Shown here one piece after another: positions 24,056 through 33,810 of a stretch of 43,755 nt of DNA. The translations under genes and the position numbers were made by a program. Within the stretch, counting starts at the first letter, position 1, and every line of letters begins with the position of its first letter. The stretch is taken from contig JAFIGC010000033.1 of the NCBI GenBank assembly GCA_020831635.1, positions 1 to 43,755 on the forward strand. Reading direction: 5' to 3'. Origin of the DNA: Verrucomicrobiota bacterium (GTDB lineage: Bacteria; Verrucomicrobiota; Kiritimatiellia; SS1-B-03-39; UBA6053). Below the pieces are notes generated by a model. That model searched no databases. It was not told where the DNA came from and saw only the letters and a program-made list of their open reading frames with translations.

Positions 24056-24831
24056 TGAATATTCTCGAAGAGATCATTTCCAGAAAACGCCTGGAAATCG
24101 GCAATTGTCGCCACGATACATTGGTGGGGGAGTTGCAAGACGAGGCCCTGCGCACGCCCGAACCCAAGCCCTTTGCCGAAAGCCTGCGAAAAGCGCCGAT
24201 GGGTTTGATCGCGGAGGTGAAACACAAGAGCCCCAGCGCGGGCGTGATCCGCGACCCCTTCGTTCCCGCCGAAATCGCCAAGGCGTATGCGTCCGCGGGC
24301 GCCCATGCGATTTCGGTTTTGATGGACCGCGAATTTTTCGGGGGCGGCGAGGCGCATTTCCAAGAAGTGCGTGCCGCCGTGGATCTGCCCATGCTCTACA
24401 AGGAGTTTGTGGTGGACCCCTGGCAAATCTGGCATGCCCGTTTGATTGGCGCCTCGGCGGTATTGCTCATCGCCGCCGCTTTGCCGGAAACGCTTTTGTC
24501 CGGATTGATTCAGGAAGCCAAACTCGCGGGTCTGGAGGTTTTGTTTGAAGTGCATGACGCCGAGGAACTGGAAGCGGCCAAGCGTTTGGAGGTCGAACTG
24601 ATCGGCATCAACAACCGTAACCTGAAAACCTTCAAAACCCGCTTGGAACAAACCTTGGATTTGTTGCCCGAGGTGCCGGAAGGCGTGACCCTCATCAGTG
24701 AAAGCGGCATCAAAAGTGCGGACGACGTCCGCCGATTGCAGGACGCGGGCATGCACGGCGTGCTGGTGGGCGAGCACCTGTTGCGACAGAAAGATCTGGC
24801 CGCGGCGGTCCGCAATTTGATGGCCACCTAG
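24055..24831 (+). CDS. trpC: Indole-3-glycerol-phosphate synthase
   Basis: The 258-residue TIM-barrel enzyme closes the indole ring in tryptophan synthesis. Family motifs are AEVKHKSPSAG (catalytic Lys and Glu region), MDREFFGGG, LYKEFVVDPWQIWHARLIGA, IGINNRNLKTF and SESGI. The ATG at 24055 shares its A with the last base of the prfB stop (TGATG), so its translation is probably coupled to prfB termination. No ribosome site is needed for that. trpF follows after 58 bases. Confidence 0.95.
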   Translation: MNILEEIISRKRLEIGNCRHDTLVGELQDEALRTPEPKPFAESLRKAPMGLIAEVKHKSPSAGVIRDPFVPAEIAKAYASAGAHAISVLMDREFFGGGEAHFQEVRAAVDLPMLYKEFVVDPWQIWHARLIGASAVLLIAAALPETLLSGLIQEAKLAGLEVLFEVHDAEELEAAKRLEVELIGINNRNLKTFKTRLEQTLDLLPEVPEGVTLISESGIKSADDVRRLQDAGMHGVLVGEHLLRQKDLAAAVRNLMAT

Positions 24832-24874
24832 CGTTCAACCCCTGAAAAGCATCCAACCAAGCGGCGAATCCAAC

Positions 24875-24904
24875 CACTGATGGACACTGATGAACACTGA
24901 TAAA
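24875..24904 (+). repeat. 10 bp tandem repeat CACTGATRRA, three units
   Basis: Three units, CACTGATGGA, CACTGATGAA and CACTGATAAA, lie between trpC and trpF. The second and third units supply the trpF start codon (24890) and its first codons. The motif resembles the ACGGATG repeats around 4030-4240. Confidence 0.75.
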
Positions 24905-25513
24905 CCAATCGTAAAACTATGTGGTTTGGCCCGGGAAGAGGATGTGGTTTTTGCCATTGAGGCGGGGGCGGATGCCTTGGGGTTTAATTTTTGGCCCAAA
25001 AGTCCCCGGGCGGTTTCCGTCAATCAGGTGGCGGCTTGGTCGCGCCTTGTGCCTGCGGGTGTGAAAAAGGTGGGGATATTCGTGAACCAAAGCGTGGAGG
25101 AGGTGCGGCGCATTTTCGACGGCGCCGGTCTGGACATCGCCCAATTGCACGGGGACGAAAGCGCCGAGTATATTCGCCGTCTGGATCGTCCGGCTTGGAA
25201 AGCCATTCATTTGGACCGTTGTCCGGAAGGGGTGGACGAATTGCTCGTGGAGGCCTTGCTGATCGACAGCGGGACCGTGGACATGCCGGGAGGCACCGGC
25301 AAGCGGGTGGACACCGACCGCGCCGCCGAGTTCGTGCGTACTTCGTCGCACCGGGTCATTCTCGCCGGTGGCCTGCGCCCCGAAAACGTTGCCGAGGCCA
25401 TCCGCGAGGTGCGCCCGCATGGGGTGGACGTCAGTTCCGGCATTGAGATCCGTCCCGGGGTCAAAGACGCCGGGGCCATGCGGCGGTTCGTGGACGCGGC
25501 CCTAAATCCATGA
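24890..25513 (+). CDS. trpF: Phosphoribosylanthranilate isomerase
   Basis: The 207-residue TIM-barrel enzyme isomerises PRA to CdRP. It has VKLCGLAREEDV at the N-terminus (catalytic Cys), GADALGFNFWPKSPR, IAQLHGDES, LLIDSGT (catalytic Asp) and LAGGLRPENV/VDVSSGIE near the C-terminus. The start ATG lies inside a 10 bp tandem repeat and has no clear ribosome site, so its translation start is unusual. It is followed by the second palindromic element and then trpB. Confidence 0.94.
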   Translation: MNTDKPIVKLCGLAREEDVVFAIEAGADALGFNFWPKSPRAVSVNQVAAWSRLVPAGVKKVGIFVNQSVEEVRRIFDGAGLDIAQLHGDESAEYIRRLDRPAWKAIHLDRCPEGVDELLVEALLIDSGTVDMPGGTGKRVDTDRAAEFVRTSSHRVILAGGLRPENVAEAIREVRPHGVDVSSGIEIRPGVKDAGAMRRFVDAALNP

Positions 25514-25528
25514 CCCACAGCCCAAGAC

Positions 25529-25627
25529 CATGGATTTTGAAGGGATTCGGGGTGGAAGGGAGCGCCAATCTCCGCATTGGCTGGGCAAAGGGGGCGAATT
25601 CGGGCAGGAATCCCTTCAAAATCCATG
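25529..25627. repeat. Palindromic element, copy 2 (99 bp)
   Basis: Perfect 20-base inverted ends: CATGGATTTTGAAGGGATTC (25529-25548) is the reverse complement of 25608-25627. The whole element is the inverted counterpart of copy 1 at 13651-13750, with clear identity in the ends and in the central GCCAATGCGGAGATTGGCGC (reading on the minus strand). It separates trpF from trpB. Confidence 0.88.
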
Positions 25628-25737
25628 ACGTTGAATTTCCCCGCATTCGGATTTTGCAAAGGAAACCTTTTTTCTTTATGAGGAAAGCGACGTAGAATGG
25701 ATTTCCGTTTCCATCACATTCAACCCCATTTTCATTT

Positions 25738-26976
25738 ATGACCACAGCAGCGACGCCATCTTTCACTTCCCAACCGGATGCCGGGGGGCATTTCGGACCT
25801 TACGGCGGCATGTTTGTGCCGGAAATTCTTGTGCATCCCCTGCAGGAATTGACCCGTGCCTACCTGAAAGTTCGTGAAGACGAAGGGTTTCAAAAAGAAC
25901 TTGCCGATCTTCTCAACGAGTACGTGGGGCGTCCGACCTCCCTCTATTATGCCAAGCGCATGTCCGAGGCCCTGGGCGGCGCGAAAATTTATCTGAAGCG
26001 CGAAGACCTCTGCCACACCGGTGCCCACAAGATCAACAACAGCCTGGGACAGGTCTTGCTGGCCCGCCGCATGGGCAAAACCCGCATCATTGCCGAAACC
26101 GGCGCCGGACAGCACGGGGTGGCCACGGCCACCGTGTCGGCCATGTTTGGACTGGAATGCGTGGTGTACATGGGCGAAGTGGACATGAAACGGCAGGCCT
26201 TGAACGTCTACCGCATGCGCCGTCTGGGGGCCAAAGTCGTCGGCGTGACCGCCGGACAGAAAACGCTCAAAGAGGCCATCAGCGAAGCCATGCGCGACTG
26301 GGTCACCAACATCGAAAACACCCATTATATCATTGGGTCCGCCTTGGGCGCGCATCCGTATCCGATGATGGTGCGGGATTTTCAATCCGTGATCGGCAAA
26401 GAGGCCCGCCGACAGATTCTCGAACGGGAAGGCAAGCTGCCCGATCATTTGGTGGCCTGCGTGGGCGGCGGTAGCAATGCCATCGGGTTGTTTTATCCGT
26501 TTCTCGGTGACGAAGGCGTGAAAATGACCGGCGTGGAAGCGGGCGGACTGGGCTCTGGGCTGGGCGAACACGCGGCTCGCTTCAATGGCGGTTCTTTGGG
26601 CATTTTGCAGGGAACCAAAACCTACGTTTTGCAGGATGCGGAAGGGCAAATCAGCCTCACCCATTCGGTGAGCGCGGGCTTGGACTATGCCGCCGTGGGA
26701 CCCGAACACGCCTGGCTCAAGGATTTGGGGCGAGTGGAATACACCTCCGTGGAAGATCAGGTGGCCGTGGACGCGCTGAGCGAGTTGAGTCGCTTGGAAG
26801 GCATTCTCCCGGCCTTGGAAACCGCCCACGCCGTGGCCCACGCCATGCAAATCGCCCCGAAAATGGGCAAAGATCAAATCGTGATCATCAACTGTTCCGG
26901 ACGCGGCGACAAGGATGTGCAGGAACTCGCCGCATGGGAAGCGCGCCAGGCCGGAAAAAAGGAGTCCGAACTTTGA
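25738..26976 (+). CDS. trpB: Tryptophan synthase beta chain
   Basis: The 412-residue PLP enzyme joins indole and serine. The Schiff-base lysine is K98 in [12 protein letters not shown], the catalytic glutamate E120 in [10 protein letters not shown], and the phosphate-binding loop is [10 protein letters not shown]. No trpA is in the window, although trpB usually precedes it; the next gene is yicC. TAGAAT at 25693-25698 may be a -10 of an internal promoter but has a weak -35. The stop TGA overlaps the yicC start (TGATG). Confidence 0.96.
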   Translation: MTTAATPSFTSQPDAGGHFGPYGGMFVPEILVHPLQELTRAYLKVREDEGFQKELADLLNEYVGRPTSLYYAKRMSEALGGAKIYLKREDLCHTGAHKINNSLGQVLLARRMGKTRIIAETGAGQHGVATATVSAMFGLECVVYMGEVDMKRQALNVYRMRRLGAKVVGVTAGQKTLKEAISEAMRDWVTNIENTHYIIGSALGAHPYPMMVRDFQSVIGKEARRQILEREGKLPDHLVACVGGGSNAIGLFYPFLGDEGVKMTGVEAGGLGSGLGEHAARFNGGSLGILQGTKTYVLQDAEGQISLTHSVSAGLDYAAVGPEHAWLKDLGRVEYTSVEDQVAVDALSELSRLEGILPALETAHAVAHAMQIAPKMGKDQIVIINCSGRGDKDVQELAAWEARQAGKKESEL

Positions 26977-27848
26977 TGAAGAGCATGACCGGTTTCGGCC
27001 AGGGCACCGCCTCCGCGGAAGGTGTCTGGGTTCGGGTGGAACTCAGCACCGTCAACCGCCGCAACCTCGACGCCCAGGTTTCCCTGCCGCGCGCGTTTTC
27101 CGCCCTGGAGGCCAATTGCCTGCAAGTCCTCCAAAAAAGATTGCACCGGGGCCGGGTACAAGTGCGGGTGGACGTGCAACGGGACGCGGCGGAAAGCAGC
27201 CTGATTTTGGATGAAGCCCGCGCCGACGCCGCCCTGCGGAAAATCAATGCATATGCGGCCTCCCGCAACTTGTCTCCGGTGGCCTCGGTTCGGGAAGTCG
27301 TGACCTTGCCCGGGATTTTGCGGGACGAAGAGTCCGCCCTCGCCTCGACCGAGGTGGTCCAACCCCTCGAAGCGGCCTTGAATGCCGCCTTGGATGACCT
27401 CATCGCCATGCGCGAACGAGAAGGGGAGCACCTGCGGGAAACGCTGGGCGAACAACTCGCGGGCATGGGCGATCTCATGGAAAACCTGGAGCCCTTGATT
27501 GCGGAGGCCCGGGAATCGCTGGTGCCTCGGTTTCGCAAAGCGATGCAGGATTTGCAAGTGGACCCCGACGCCGCCGACGTTCGTCTCTGGCAAGAGGTCG
27601 CCCTTTACGGAGAGCGTTCGGACGTGCGGGAGGAAACGGATCGCATCCGGGGGCATTTGCAACAGGCGGCGGAAAAAATTTCCGGGGACGAACCCTGCGG
27701 GCGCGCCTTGGATTTTCTTTGTCAGGAAATGGCGCGTGAATTCAACACCCTGTCGGTGAAGGCGGCCCGGGCCGATATCAACCGACTGGCCCTGGAGGGC
27801 AAGGAACGGGTGGAAATGTTCCGGGAACAGGTGCAAAACGTCGAATGA
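26976..27848 (+). CDS. yicC: YicC family endoribonuclease
   Basis: The 290-residue protein has the typical YicC N-terminus KSMTGFGQG, a charged helical middle and a conserved C-terminal half with EETDRIRGHL and GRALDFLCQEMAREFNTLSVKA. YicC proteins are RNA-cleaving enzymes in E. coli. The start at 26976 overlaps the trpB stop (TGATG); GGAG lies upstream. It overlaps gmk by four bases (ATGA), the usual yicC-gmk pairing. Confidence 0.93.
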   Translation: MKSMTGFGQGTASAEGVWVRVELSTVNRRNLDAQVSLPRAFSALEANCLQVLQKRLHRGRVQVRVDVQRDAAESSLILDEARADAALRKINAYAASRNLSPVASVREVVTLPGILRDEESALASTEVVQPLEAALNAALDDLIAMREREGEHLRETLGEQLAGMGDLMENLEPLIAEARESLVPRFRKAMQDLQVDPDAADVRLWQEVALYGERSDVREETDRIRGHLQQAAEKISGDEPCGRALDFLCQEMAREFNTLSVKAARADINRLALEGKERVEMFREQVQNVE

Positions 27849-28468
27849 ACCCCACCACATATCCACGTCCGGTCCTTTTATTGGTCAGCGCCCCCTCCGG
27901 CGCCGGCAAAACCACCCTCTGCCAACAACTTTTGGCGGCGGAATCCGCAAACCTCCGGTATTCGGTGAGCTGCACCACGCGTCCGCCCCGCAAAGGGGAA
28001 ACCGACGGCGAAGACTACTTTTTTCTCAGCCGGACCCAGTTCGAACAGGAAATCGCCGCCGGCGCTTTTCTGGAATATGCGGAGGTCTACGGAAATTATT
28101 ACGGCACCCGCATCTCCTTTTTGCACGAAACCCTCAACCAGGGCGGGTCCGTGCTCATGGACGTGGATGTGCAGGGGGCGGACATCATCCGCAAGGCCCT
28201 GCTGGCATCCGATGGCGATCCGGTGTTGCGGCGCGCTTTGGTGGACGTCTTTATTCATCCGCCCTCCCTCCAGGCCCTGCGGCAACGTTTGGAAAGCCGA
28301 GGCAAGGACGACCCACAGGTCATCGAACGCCGCATGCGCAATGCGGAGATTGAAATGGTGGCCGCCGATCAATATCAATATCAATTTGTCAACGGGGATT
28401 TGACTACCGCCTTCGAGACTTTCCGCGCCATTTATACCGCCTCGCGTCACCGGACCGCCTCCGTTTAA
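27845..28468 (+). CDS. gmk: Guanylate kinase
   Basis: The 207-residue enzyme phosphorylates GMP to GDP. The P-loop is SAPSGAGKTTL (15-25), followed by SVSCTTRPPRKGETDGEDYFF (the GMP-binding segment), EYAEVYGNYYGT and LMDVDVQGA. The start overlaps the yicC stop (ATGA). Confidence 0.96.
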   Translation: MNPTTYPRPVLLLVSAPSGAGKTTLCQQLLAAESANLRYSVSCTTRPPRKGETDGEDYFFLSRTQFEQEIAAGAFLEYAEVYGNYYGTRISFLHETLNQGGSVLMDVDVQGADIIRKALLASDGDPVLRRALVDVFIHPPSLQALRQRLESRGKDDPQVIERRMRNAEIEMVAADQYQYQFVNGDLTTAFETFRAIYTASRHRTASV

Positions 28469-28498
28469 TTTTTTTCACCACAATACAGGAACCCACCC

Positions 28499-30235
28499 AT
28501 GCTGCGAACTTTTGCCGAACACTGCCTCCGCCCCGTCCAATCCTTGGACGGCCTTTGGGATTTTCTGCCGGAATGCGACCGGGCCGTCCGCGGGAATACT
28601 CCCAAAACCTTCACCCGCAAGATCGAATGCCCCTCCGCCTGGGAATCGATTCCCGACTTAAGCGGCTATCGGGGCGCGGCTTGGTACCATCGCACTTTCC
28701 AAGTCATGGAAGGCAAAAACGTTCGCTTGGCCTTCGGAGGCGTCAGCCATACCGCCACTGTATTCGTGGATGGAAAAGAGGTGGGCGGCCACTACGACGC
28801 ATTCACGCCGTGGGAAGTTCTGCTGACGGGACTGAAGCCCGGCAAGCACGACCTCACCGTCAAAGTGGACAACACCTTCGGGGACCACAGCACCCTGCAC
28901 ATCCCCAATGATTATTACACCTACGGCGGCATCACCCGGCCCGTGGAACTGCATTTGGTTCCGGACCTGTTCCTCGACAAAATTTTCGCCGTGCCCAAAT
29001 CCGGGAAAAACGGATGGTCTTTGCAAGTCCGCGTCCGTGTACGCAATGTGGGCGACACCGCAAAAGGCGGGGTGATCCGGTTTTCCGTGGCAGGTCAGCA
29101 GGTGGAGTGGAAACTTTCCGAGATTCCGGCGGGGGAATCCGCCGAAATTTCCAAATCCGTCACTGGCCTGGATGTCAAACCCTGGAGTGAAACCGCCCCC
29201 AACTTATATGATATGGTGGCACAATTGTCCGTAGACGACAAAGTGATCGACGACAAAGTGGACCGGGTGGGCTTCCGCGAGGTGAAAGTCAAAGGCAAGC
29301 AGCTTTTGCTCAATGGCAAGCCGCTGCATTTGCGGGGCTTCAACCGACACGAAGACCATCCCATGTATGGTTGTGCGATCCCCGCCATCGGCATGGCCCA
29401 GGATTTGGACCTCTTCAAGGACCTGAACTGCAATTTCCTGCGGACCTGTCACTATCCCAACGACATGCGGATTCTCGACATGTGCGATGAGCGCGGAATT
29501 TACGTTTGGGAAGAGAGTCACTCCCGGCAAACGCCGTTTGATCCCCCGAATTTTGAAGCCCAGATCCGGCAAAGCACCCTTGAAATGGTCGAAAATCACT
29601 TCAACCATGCCTGCATCGTCATGTGGGGCACGCTCAACGAATGCGATACCGCCAGCGACCGGGGGATGGAAGTGCATGGCGAGGTTTTGGAATACTTGCG
29701 CGGGCTGGACGCCTCCCGTCCGGTGACCTACGCCGGGCATTTGCGTCAGCGGGACCGTTGCACCCGTTATGCGGACATCGTTTCCTGGAACCTGTACACC
29801 GGTTGGTACGGCGGAAAACCGGAAAAAACCTTGGCGGAACTCGAAGAGATGATCGCTTGGCTGGACAGCGCGGAAAGTGGCGGCGGCAAGGGGAAACCCG
29901 TGATTGTCAGCGAATTCGGCGCCGGCGCCATTTACGGTTGCCGGAATCAGCGCGCCGATCCCTGGTCGGAAGAATGGCAATGCGTGGTCCTCGACGAAGC
30001 CTTGAAAGCCTATTTGCACCATCCCAGGGTGGTGGGTGCCTCCATCTGGCAATTCTGCGATGTGCGCGTGACCCGCGAAGGCAACAACCACACCTACAAT
30101 GCCTACAGCCCCATGGGCCGACCCCGTTGCATGAACAACAAGGGGGTGGTGGATGAGTACCGCCGTCCGAAATTGTCCTATGAAACCGTGAAAGCCCACA
30201 TGGTCGCGGCCGAGAAAAAACGCGGACGGGTTTGA
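28499..30235 (+). CDS. GH2 beta-glucuronidase-like glycosidase
   Basis: The 578-residue enzyme has the GH2 layout: jelly-roll sugar-binding domain (about 10-155), immunoglobulin-like domain (about 170-265) and TIM barrel (about 270-575). The acid/base is E381 in MWGTLNECD and the nucleophile E472 in VSEFGAG. N546-x-K548 in NNKG matches the carboxylate-reading N-x-K motif of beta-glucuronidases, which favours glucuronides over galactosides. No signal peptide is present, so it should act in the cytoplasm on imported oligosaccharides. It lies 30 bases after gmk, an unexpected place for a sugar hydrolase. Confidence 0.85.
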   Translation: MLRTFAEHCLRPVQSLDGLWDFLPECDRAVRGNTPKTFTRKIECPSAWESIPDLSGYRGAAWYHRTFQVMEGKNVRLAFGGVSHTATVFVDGKEVGGHYDAFTPWEVLLTGLKPGKHDLTVKVDNTFGDHSTLHIPNDYYTYGGITRPVELHLVPDLFLDKIFAVPKSGKNGWSLQVRVRVRNVGDTAKGGVIRFSVAGQQVEWKLSEIPAGESAEISKSVTGLDVKPWSETAPNLYDMVAQLSVDDKVIDDKVDRVGFREVKVKGKQLLLNGKPLHLRGFNRHEDHPMYGCAIPAIGMAQDLDLFKDLNCNFLRTCHYPNDMRILDMCDERGIYVWEESHSRQTPFDPPNFEAQIRQSTLEMVENHFNHACIVMWGTLNECDTASDRGMEVHGEVLEYLRGLDASRPVTYAGHLRQRDRCTRYADIVSWNLYTGWYGGKPEKTLAELEEMIAWLDSAESGGGKGKPVIVSEFGAGAIYGCRNQRADPWSEEWQCVVLDEALKAYLHHPRVVGASIWQFCDVRVTREGNNHTYNAYSPMGRPRCMNNKGVVDEYRRPKLSYETVKAHMVAAEKKRGRV

Positions 30236-30262
30236 GCAACTGACGGAAGCCATTCCTTTGCT

Positions 30263-30706
30263 ATGAATACTTCTGATTGGGCTGTGGACTTGCCTGAATT
30301 TTTGCGGGAGGGCCTTCGTTTTGCGTGTACGCAATGCGGCGCCTGTTGCACGGGCGCCCCCGGAAAAGTCAGGGTCAACGAAGCCGACCTTGCCGCGATA
30401 TCGGATTTTCTGGGGGAAACCCCGGAACAACTGCGCGCGCGTGTTTGCAAAGAGGATTCCCTGTTGCTCCGCGAACGGGCAAACGGCGATTGCGTGTTTT
30501 TTGAAGACCAACGCTGTCAAATACATGCCGTAAAGCCCAAGCAATGCCGCTTGTACCCCTTTTGGTTCCGCAACGTCCGCAGCGCAGACGCATGGGCGCG
30601 CACCTGCGAAGCCTGCCCCGGCATCGGCACGGGTCCCCTGATTCCCCCCGACGAAATCCTCCGGCAGGTGCAGGAAGATTTGACGGATTCGAAATTTCCG
30701 CGGTAA
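30263..30706 (+). CDS. YkgJ-type cysteine-cluster protein
   Basis: The 147-residue protein has CTQCGACC near residues 22-29, a later CVF...RCQIHAVKPKQCRLYPFWF and a CEAC pair. These conserved cysteines define the YkgJ family, which is thought to bind zinc or an iron-sulfur cluster; the function is unknown. No signal peptide. It follows the GH2 gene by 27 bases. Confidence 0.82.
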   Translation: MNTSDWAVDLPEFLREGLRFACTQCGACCTGAPGKVRVNEADLAAISDFLGETPEQLRARVCKEDSLLLRERANGDCVFFEDQRCQIHAVKPKQCRLYPFWFRNVRSADAWARTCEACPGIGTGPLIPPDEILRQVQEDLTDSKFPR

Positions 30707-30850
30707 ATCGGGAATTCGATCCCTGTAGAGTCATGTTGTCTCATTCGATTAATAGCGGCTGCTTTCGGGGGATTTTCAGGATTGGTTGTGTCATTATGGC
30801 GCAATTTGGAAAGTATGAATGTGCACAGTAAACTTTCTTTCAACATGTTA

Positions 30851-30879
30851 TGGATATGCATGTCTGATTGTGGTAGAAT
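30851..30879 (+). promoter_or_regulatory. Predicted sigma-70 promoter of clpB
   Basis: TGGATA (30851-30856) and TAGAAT (30874-30879) are separated by 17 bases and match the -35 and -10 at four and five of six. AAGGAG precedes the clpB start. No CIRCE element or sigma-32 consensus is seen. Confidence 0.5.
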
Positions 30880-30911
30880 AAAAACCATAAAGATTTCAAG
30901 GAGTCTTTCAG

Positions 30912-33539
30912 ATGAATGCAGAAAAGTTTACTGAAAAAACGGTTGCGGCCTTGTCGGCCGCGCAAGAAATGGCCCGTACTCGGGAACATTCCGAGTTGGG
31001 GTTGGCGCATGTGTTGTTGGCATTGTTGGAACAGCCGGAGGGTCTGGTGACTCCGGTACTGTCCCGTGCGGGCGCGGATGTGCCCGGATTGAGGGAAAGT
31101 TTGACACGGGAACTGGAGCGATTGCCCCGGGTGGCGGGCGAGGCCGTGCAGCGGGGCATGAGTCGGGAGGTGCGGGAGGTCCTGGATGCCGCCGAGAAGC
31201 ATATGCGGCGGATGAAAGATCAATATTTGAGTACCGAACATCTTTTGTTGGCGATTCTGGAGCAAAAAACGGGGCCGGTTCCCGAATGTCTGCGCCGTCA
31301 TGGCGTGGATCGTGCCGCCGTTGAAACCGCAATTCAATCCATGAGAGGAAAACAAACCGTGAGCGATCCCCATCCCGAAGACAAATACAATGTGCTTGAA
31401 AAGTACGGGCGCGACCTGACGAAGGACGCCCGGGAGCAGAAGCTCGATCCGGTCATCGGACGCGACACCGAGATCCGTCGGGTCATCCAGGTTTTGTCCC
31501 GCCGCACCAAGAACAATCCGGTGCTCATTGGCGAGCCGGGGGTGGGCAAAACCGCGATCGCCGAAGGGTTGGCCCTCCGCATTGTCGCGGGGGACGTGCC
31601 GGAAAGCTTGAAAGACAAGCGGGTCATCGCCCTCGACATCGGCTCCATGCTGGCAGGCGCCAAATACCGCGGGGAGTTCGAGGACCGGTTCAAAGCCTTC
31701 ATCAAAGAGGTGATGGACGCCGAAGGCGAAATCGTCCTGTTTATCGATGAGCTGCACACGCTGGTGGGCGCGGGCGGCGCCGAAGGGGCGGTGGATGCCT
31801 CGAACATGATCAAACCGCCCTTGGCCCGGGGGCAGTTGCGCTGTATTGGCGCCACCACCTTGGACGAATTCCGCAAACACATCGAAAAGGACCCGGCCTT
31901 GGAGCGCCGCTTTCAGCAGGTGTTGGTGGACGAGCCGACGGTGGAGGACACCATCGGCATCTTGCGCGGACTCAAGGAACGCTACGAGGTTCACCACGGC
32001 GTGCGCATTCAGGATGCGGCCCTGGTCTCCGCCGCCACCTTGTCCCATCGCTATATTTCCGACCGTTTTCTGCCCGACAAAGCCATTGACCTCGTGGACG
32101 AGGCCGCGTCGCGGATTCGCATGGAAATCGATTCCAGGCCCACGGAAATCGATGAAGTCGAGCGCCGGGTGACGCAATTGGAAATCGAACGGGAAGCGTT
32201 GCGCAAAGAGAAGGACGACGACTCCAAGCGCCGGCTCCAAGAGTTGGAATCCACCTTGGCCGAACTGAAAGAGCGCAGTGCCGGCATGAAAGCCCATTGG
32301 CAGCAGGAAAAGAAACTGATTGGCGACATTTCCGCTTTGGGCGAAGCCCTGGATCTGCTGCGCGCCCAGGAAGCACAAGCCAAACGGGAGAATGACTACA
32401 GTAGGGCCGCGGAAATTCTCTACGGCAAAATCCCCGCCACCGAAAAACAATTGGAGGCGGCCAAAGCGGAGCTGGCCGAATTCCAAAAAGAAAAAAGCAT
32501 GCTCAAACAGGAGGTGGACTCCGAGGACATTGCCGAAATCGTTTCCATGTGGACGCATGTGCCGGTCAGCAAATTGTTGCAGGGTGAGCGCGAGAAACTC
32601 CGGAATATCGAGGAAAATCTCCGCAAGCGCGTGGTGGGGCAGGACCGGGCCGTGGAAGCCGTGTCCGCCGCCGTGCGTCGGTCGCGTTCCGGCTTGCAGG
32701 ATCCGAATCGTCCCATTGGCTCCTTTATCTTCCTTGGACCCACCGGCGTCGGGAAAACCGAGCTGGCCCGGGCCTTGGCAGAGTTTTTGTTTGATGACGA
32801 GCAAAACATGGTTCGCATCGACATGTCCGAATTCATGGAAAAACATGCCGTCAGCCGCCTGGTCGGGGCCCCTCCCGGATATGTCGGCTATGACGAAGGC
32901 GGATATTTGACCGAGGCCGTGCGCCGCAAGCCGTACAGTGTGCTGTTGTTCGACGAAATCGAAAAAGCCCATCCCGATGTCTTCAACATCCTTCTGCAGG
33001 TGTTGGACGACGGACGCCTGACCGATGGTCACGGACGCACCGTGGATTTCACGAACACCATACTGATCATGACCTCCAACATTGGCGGGGCCCTGATCCA
33101 CGAACGTTTGGGACAGCTTGATCCCGATGACACCACCGGATTCGACAAGCTCGAAAACGAGGTGTTTCTGGAGCTACGGCGTCAGTTCCGTCCCGAGTTT
33201 CTCAACCGCGTGGACGAAACCATCGTCTTCCACAGCCTGCGACCGGACCAGCTCACCCACATCGTGGAGTTGCAATTGGCGCGGGTCGCCCGTTTGCTCA
33301 AGGATCATCGCATTGAATTGACCTTGAGTGACGAAGCCCGGGAATTGCTGGCCAAGTTCGGATACGATCCCGCCTTCGGGGCGCGCCCCCTGAAACGCGC
33401 GATACAGAAACTCGTCGTCGACCGACTCGCCGAAGAACTGTTGGACGGCCATATCACCGAAGGCCAAACCCTCCGCGGCGAGCTGGACCCGGAGAACGCC
33501 GAGCGATTGGTTTTTCAGGTGACGTCCGATGTAGGATGA
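30912..33539 (+). CDS. clpB: ATP-dependent chaperone ClpB
   Basis: The 875-residue AAA+ disaggregase rescues aggregated proteins together with DnaK. An N-terminal repeat domain (1-145) is followed by NBD1 (Walker A GEPGVGKT 207-214; Walker B LFIDE up to 280), a coiled-coil M-domain (about 405-530) rich in Glu/Lys, and NBD2 (Walker A GPTGVGKT 609-616; [10 protein letters not shown]; sensor-2 [10 protein letters not shown]). The long M-domain and the absence of a ClpP-binding IGL/F loop separate ClpB from ClpC/ClpA. AAGGAG lies upstream of the ATG. Confidence 0.94.
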   Translation: MNAEKFTEKTVAALSAAQEMARTREHSELGLAHVLLALLEQPEGLVTPVLSRAGADVPGLRESLTRELERLPRVAGEAVQRGMSREVREVLDAAEKHMRRMKDQYLSTEHLLLAILEQKTGPVPECLRRHGVDRAAVETAIQSMRGKQTVSDPHPEDKYNVLEKYGRDLTKDAREQKLDPVIGRDTEIRRVIQVLSRRTKNNPVLIGEPGVGKTAIAEGLALRIVAGDVPESLKDKRVIALDIGSMLAGAKYRGEFEDRFKAFIKEVMDAEGEIVLFIDELHTLVGAGGAEGAVDASNMIKPPLARGQLRCIGATTLDEFRKHIEKDPALERRFQQVLVDEPTVEDTIGILRGLKERYEVHHGVRIQDAALVSAATLSHRYISDRFLPDKAIDLVDEAASRIRMEIDSRPTEIDEVERRVTQLEIEREALRKEKDDDSKRRLQELESTLAELKERSAGMKAHWQQEKKLIGDISALGEALDLLRAQEAQAKRENDYSRAAEILYGKIPATEKQLEAAKAELAEFQKEKSMLKQEVDSEDIAEIVSMWTHVPVSKLLQGEREKLRNIEENLRKRVVGQDRAVEAVSAAVRRSRSGLQDPNRPIGSFIFLGPTGVGKTELARALAEFLFDDEQNMVRIDMSEFMEKHAVSRLVGAPPGYVGYDEGGYLTEAVRRKPYSVLLFDEIEKAHPDVFNILLQVLDDGRLTDGHGRTVDFTNTILIMTSNIGGALIHERLGQLDPDDTTGFDKLENEVFLELRRQFRPEFLNRVDETIVFHSLRPDQLTHIVELQLARVARLLKDHRIELTLSDEARELLAKFGYDPAFGARPLKRAIQKLVVDRLAEELLDGHITEGQTLRGELDPENAERLVFQVTSDVG

Positions 33540-33579
33540 GGGTTGTTGGTTTCCGGTTGAATGTTGAATGTTAACTTTT

Positions 33580-33626
33580 CCCGGGGTGTGGAGAGCCTCG
33601 TGAAACTCGGCCCTCCACACCCCGGG
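33580..33626. repeat. 14 bp stem palindrome after clpB
   Basis: Bases 33580-33593 and 33613-33626 (CCCGGGGTGTGGAG and its complement) form a perfect 14 bp stem with a 19-base loop 41 bases after the clpB stop. It may end transcription, but no T-tract follows, so a repeat element is equally likely. Confidence 0.6.
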
Positions 33627-33704
33627 CTAAGACCGTTTGCCACTCCGGGGCATCTTCACCATTGTCCCCAGCTTTGTCTGAAACTTTGCCCTACATGGCC
33701 ATCC

Positions 33705-33764
33705 CTAATCCTAATCCTAATCCTAATCCTACTCCTAATCGTAATCGTAATCCCAATCGTACTC
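33705..33764. repeat. Hexanucleotide array (CTAATC), 10 units
   Basis: Ten consecutive units of CTAATC with variants GTAATC, CTACTC, CCAATC and GTACTC. It is the reverse complement of the GATTAN array at 8998-9107 and shares its GATTAG and GATTAC variants. Confidence 0.88.
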
Positions 33765-33810
33765 GCACCCCAAGACCCAACCTGCTTACAGATCTCGCGC
33801 ATTTAGAATT

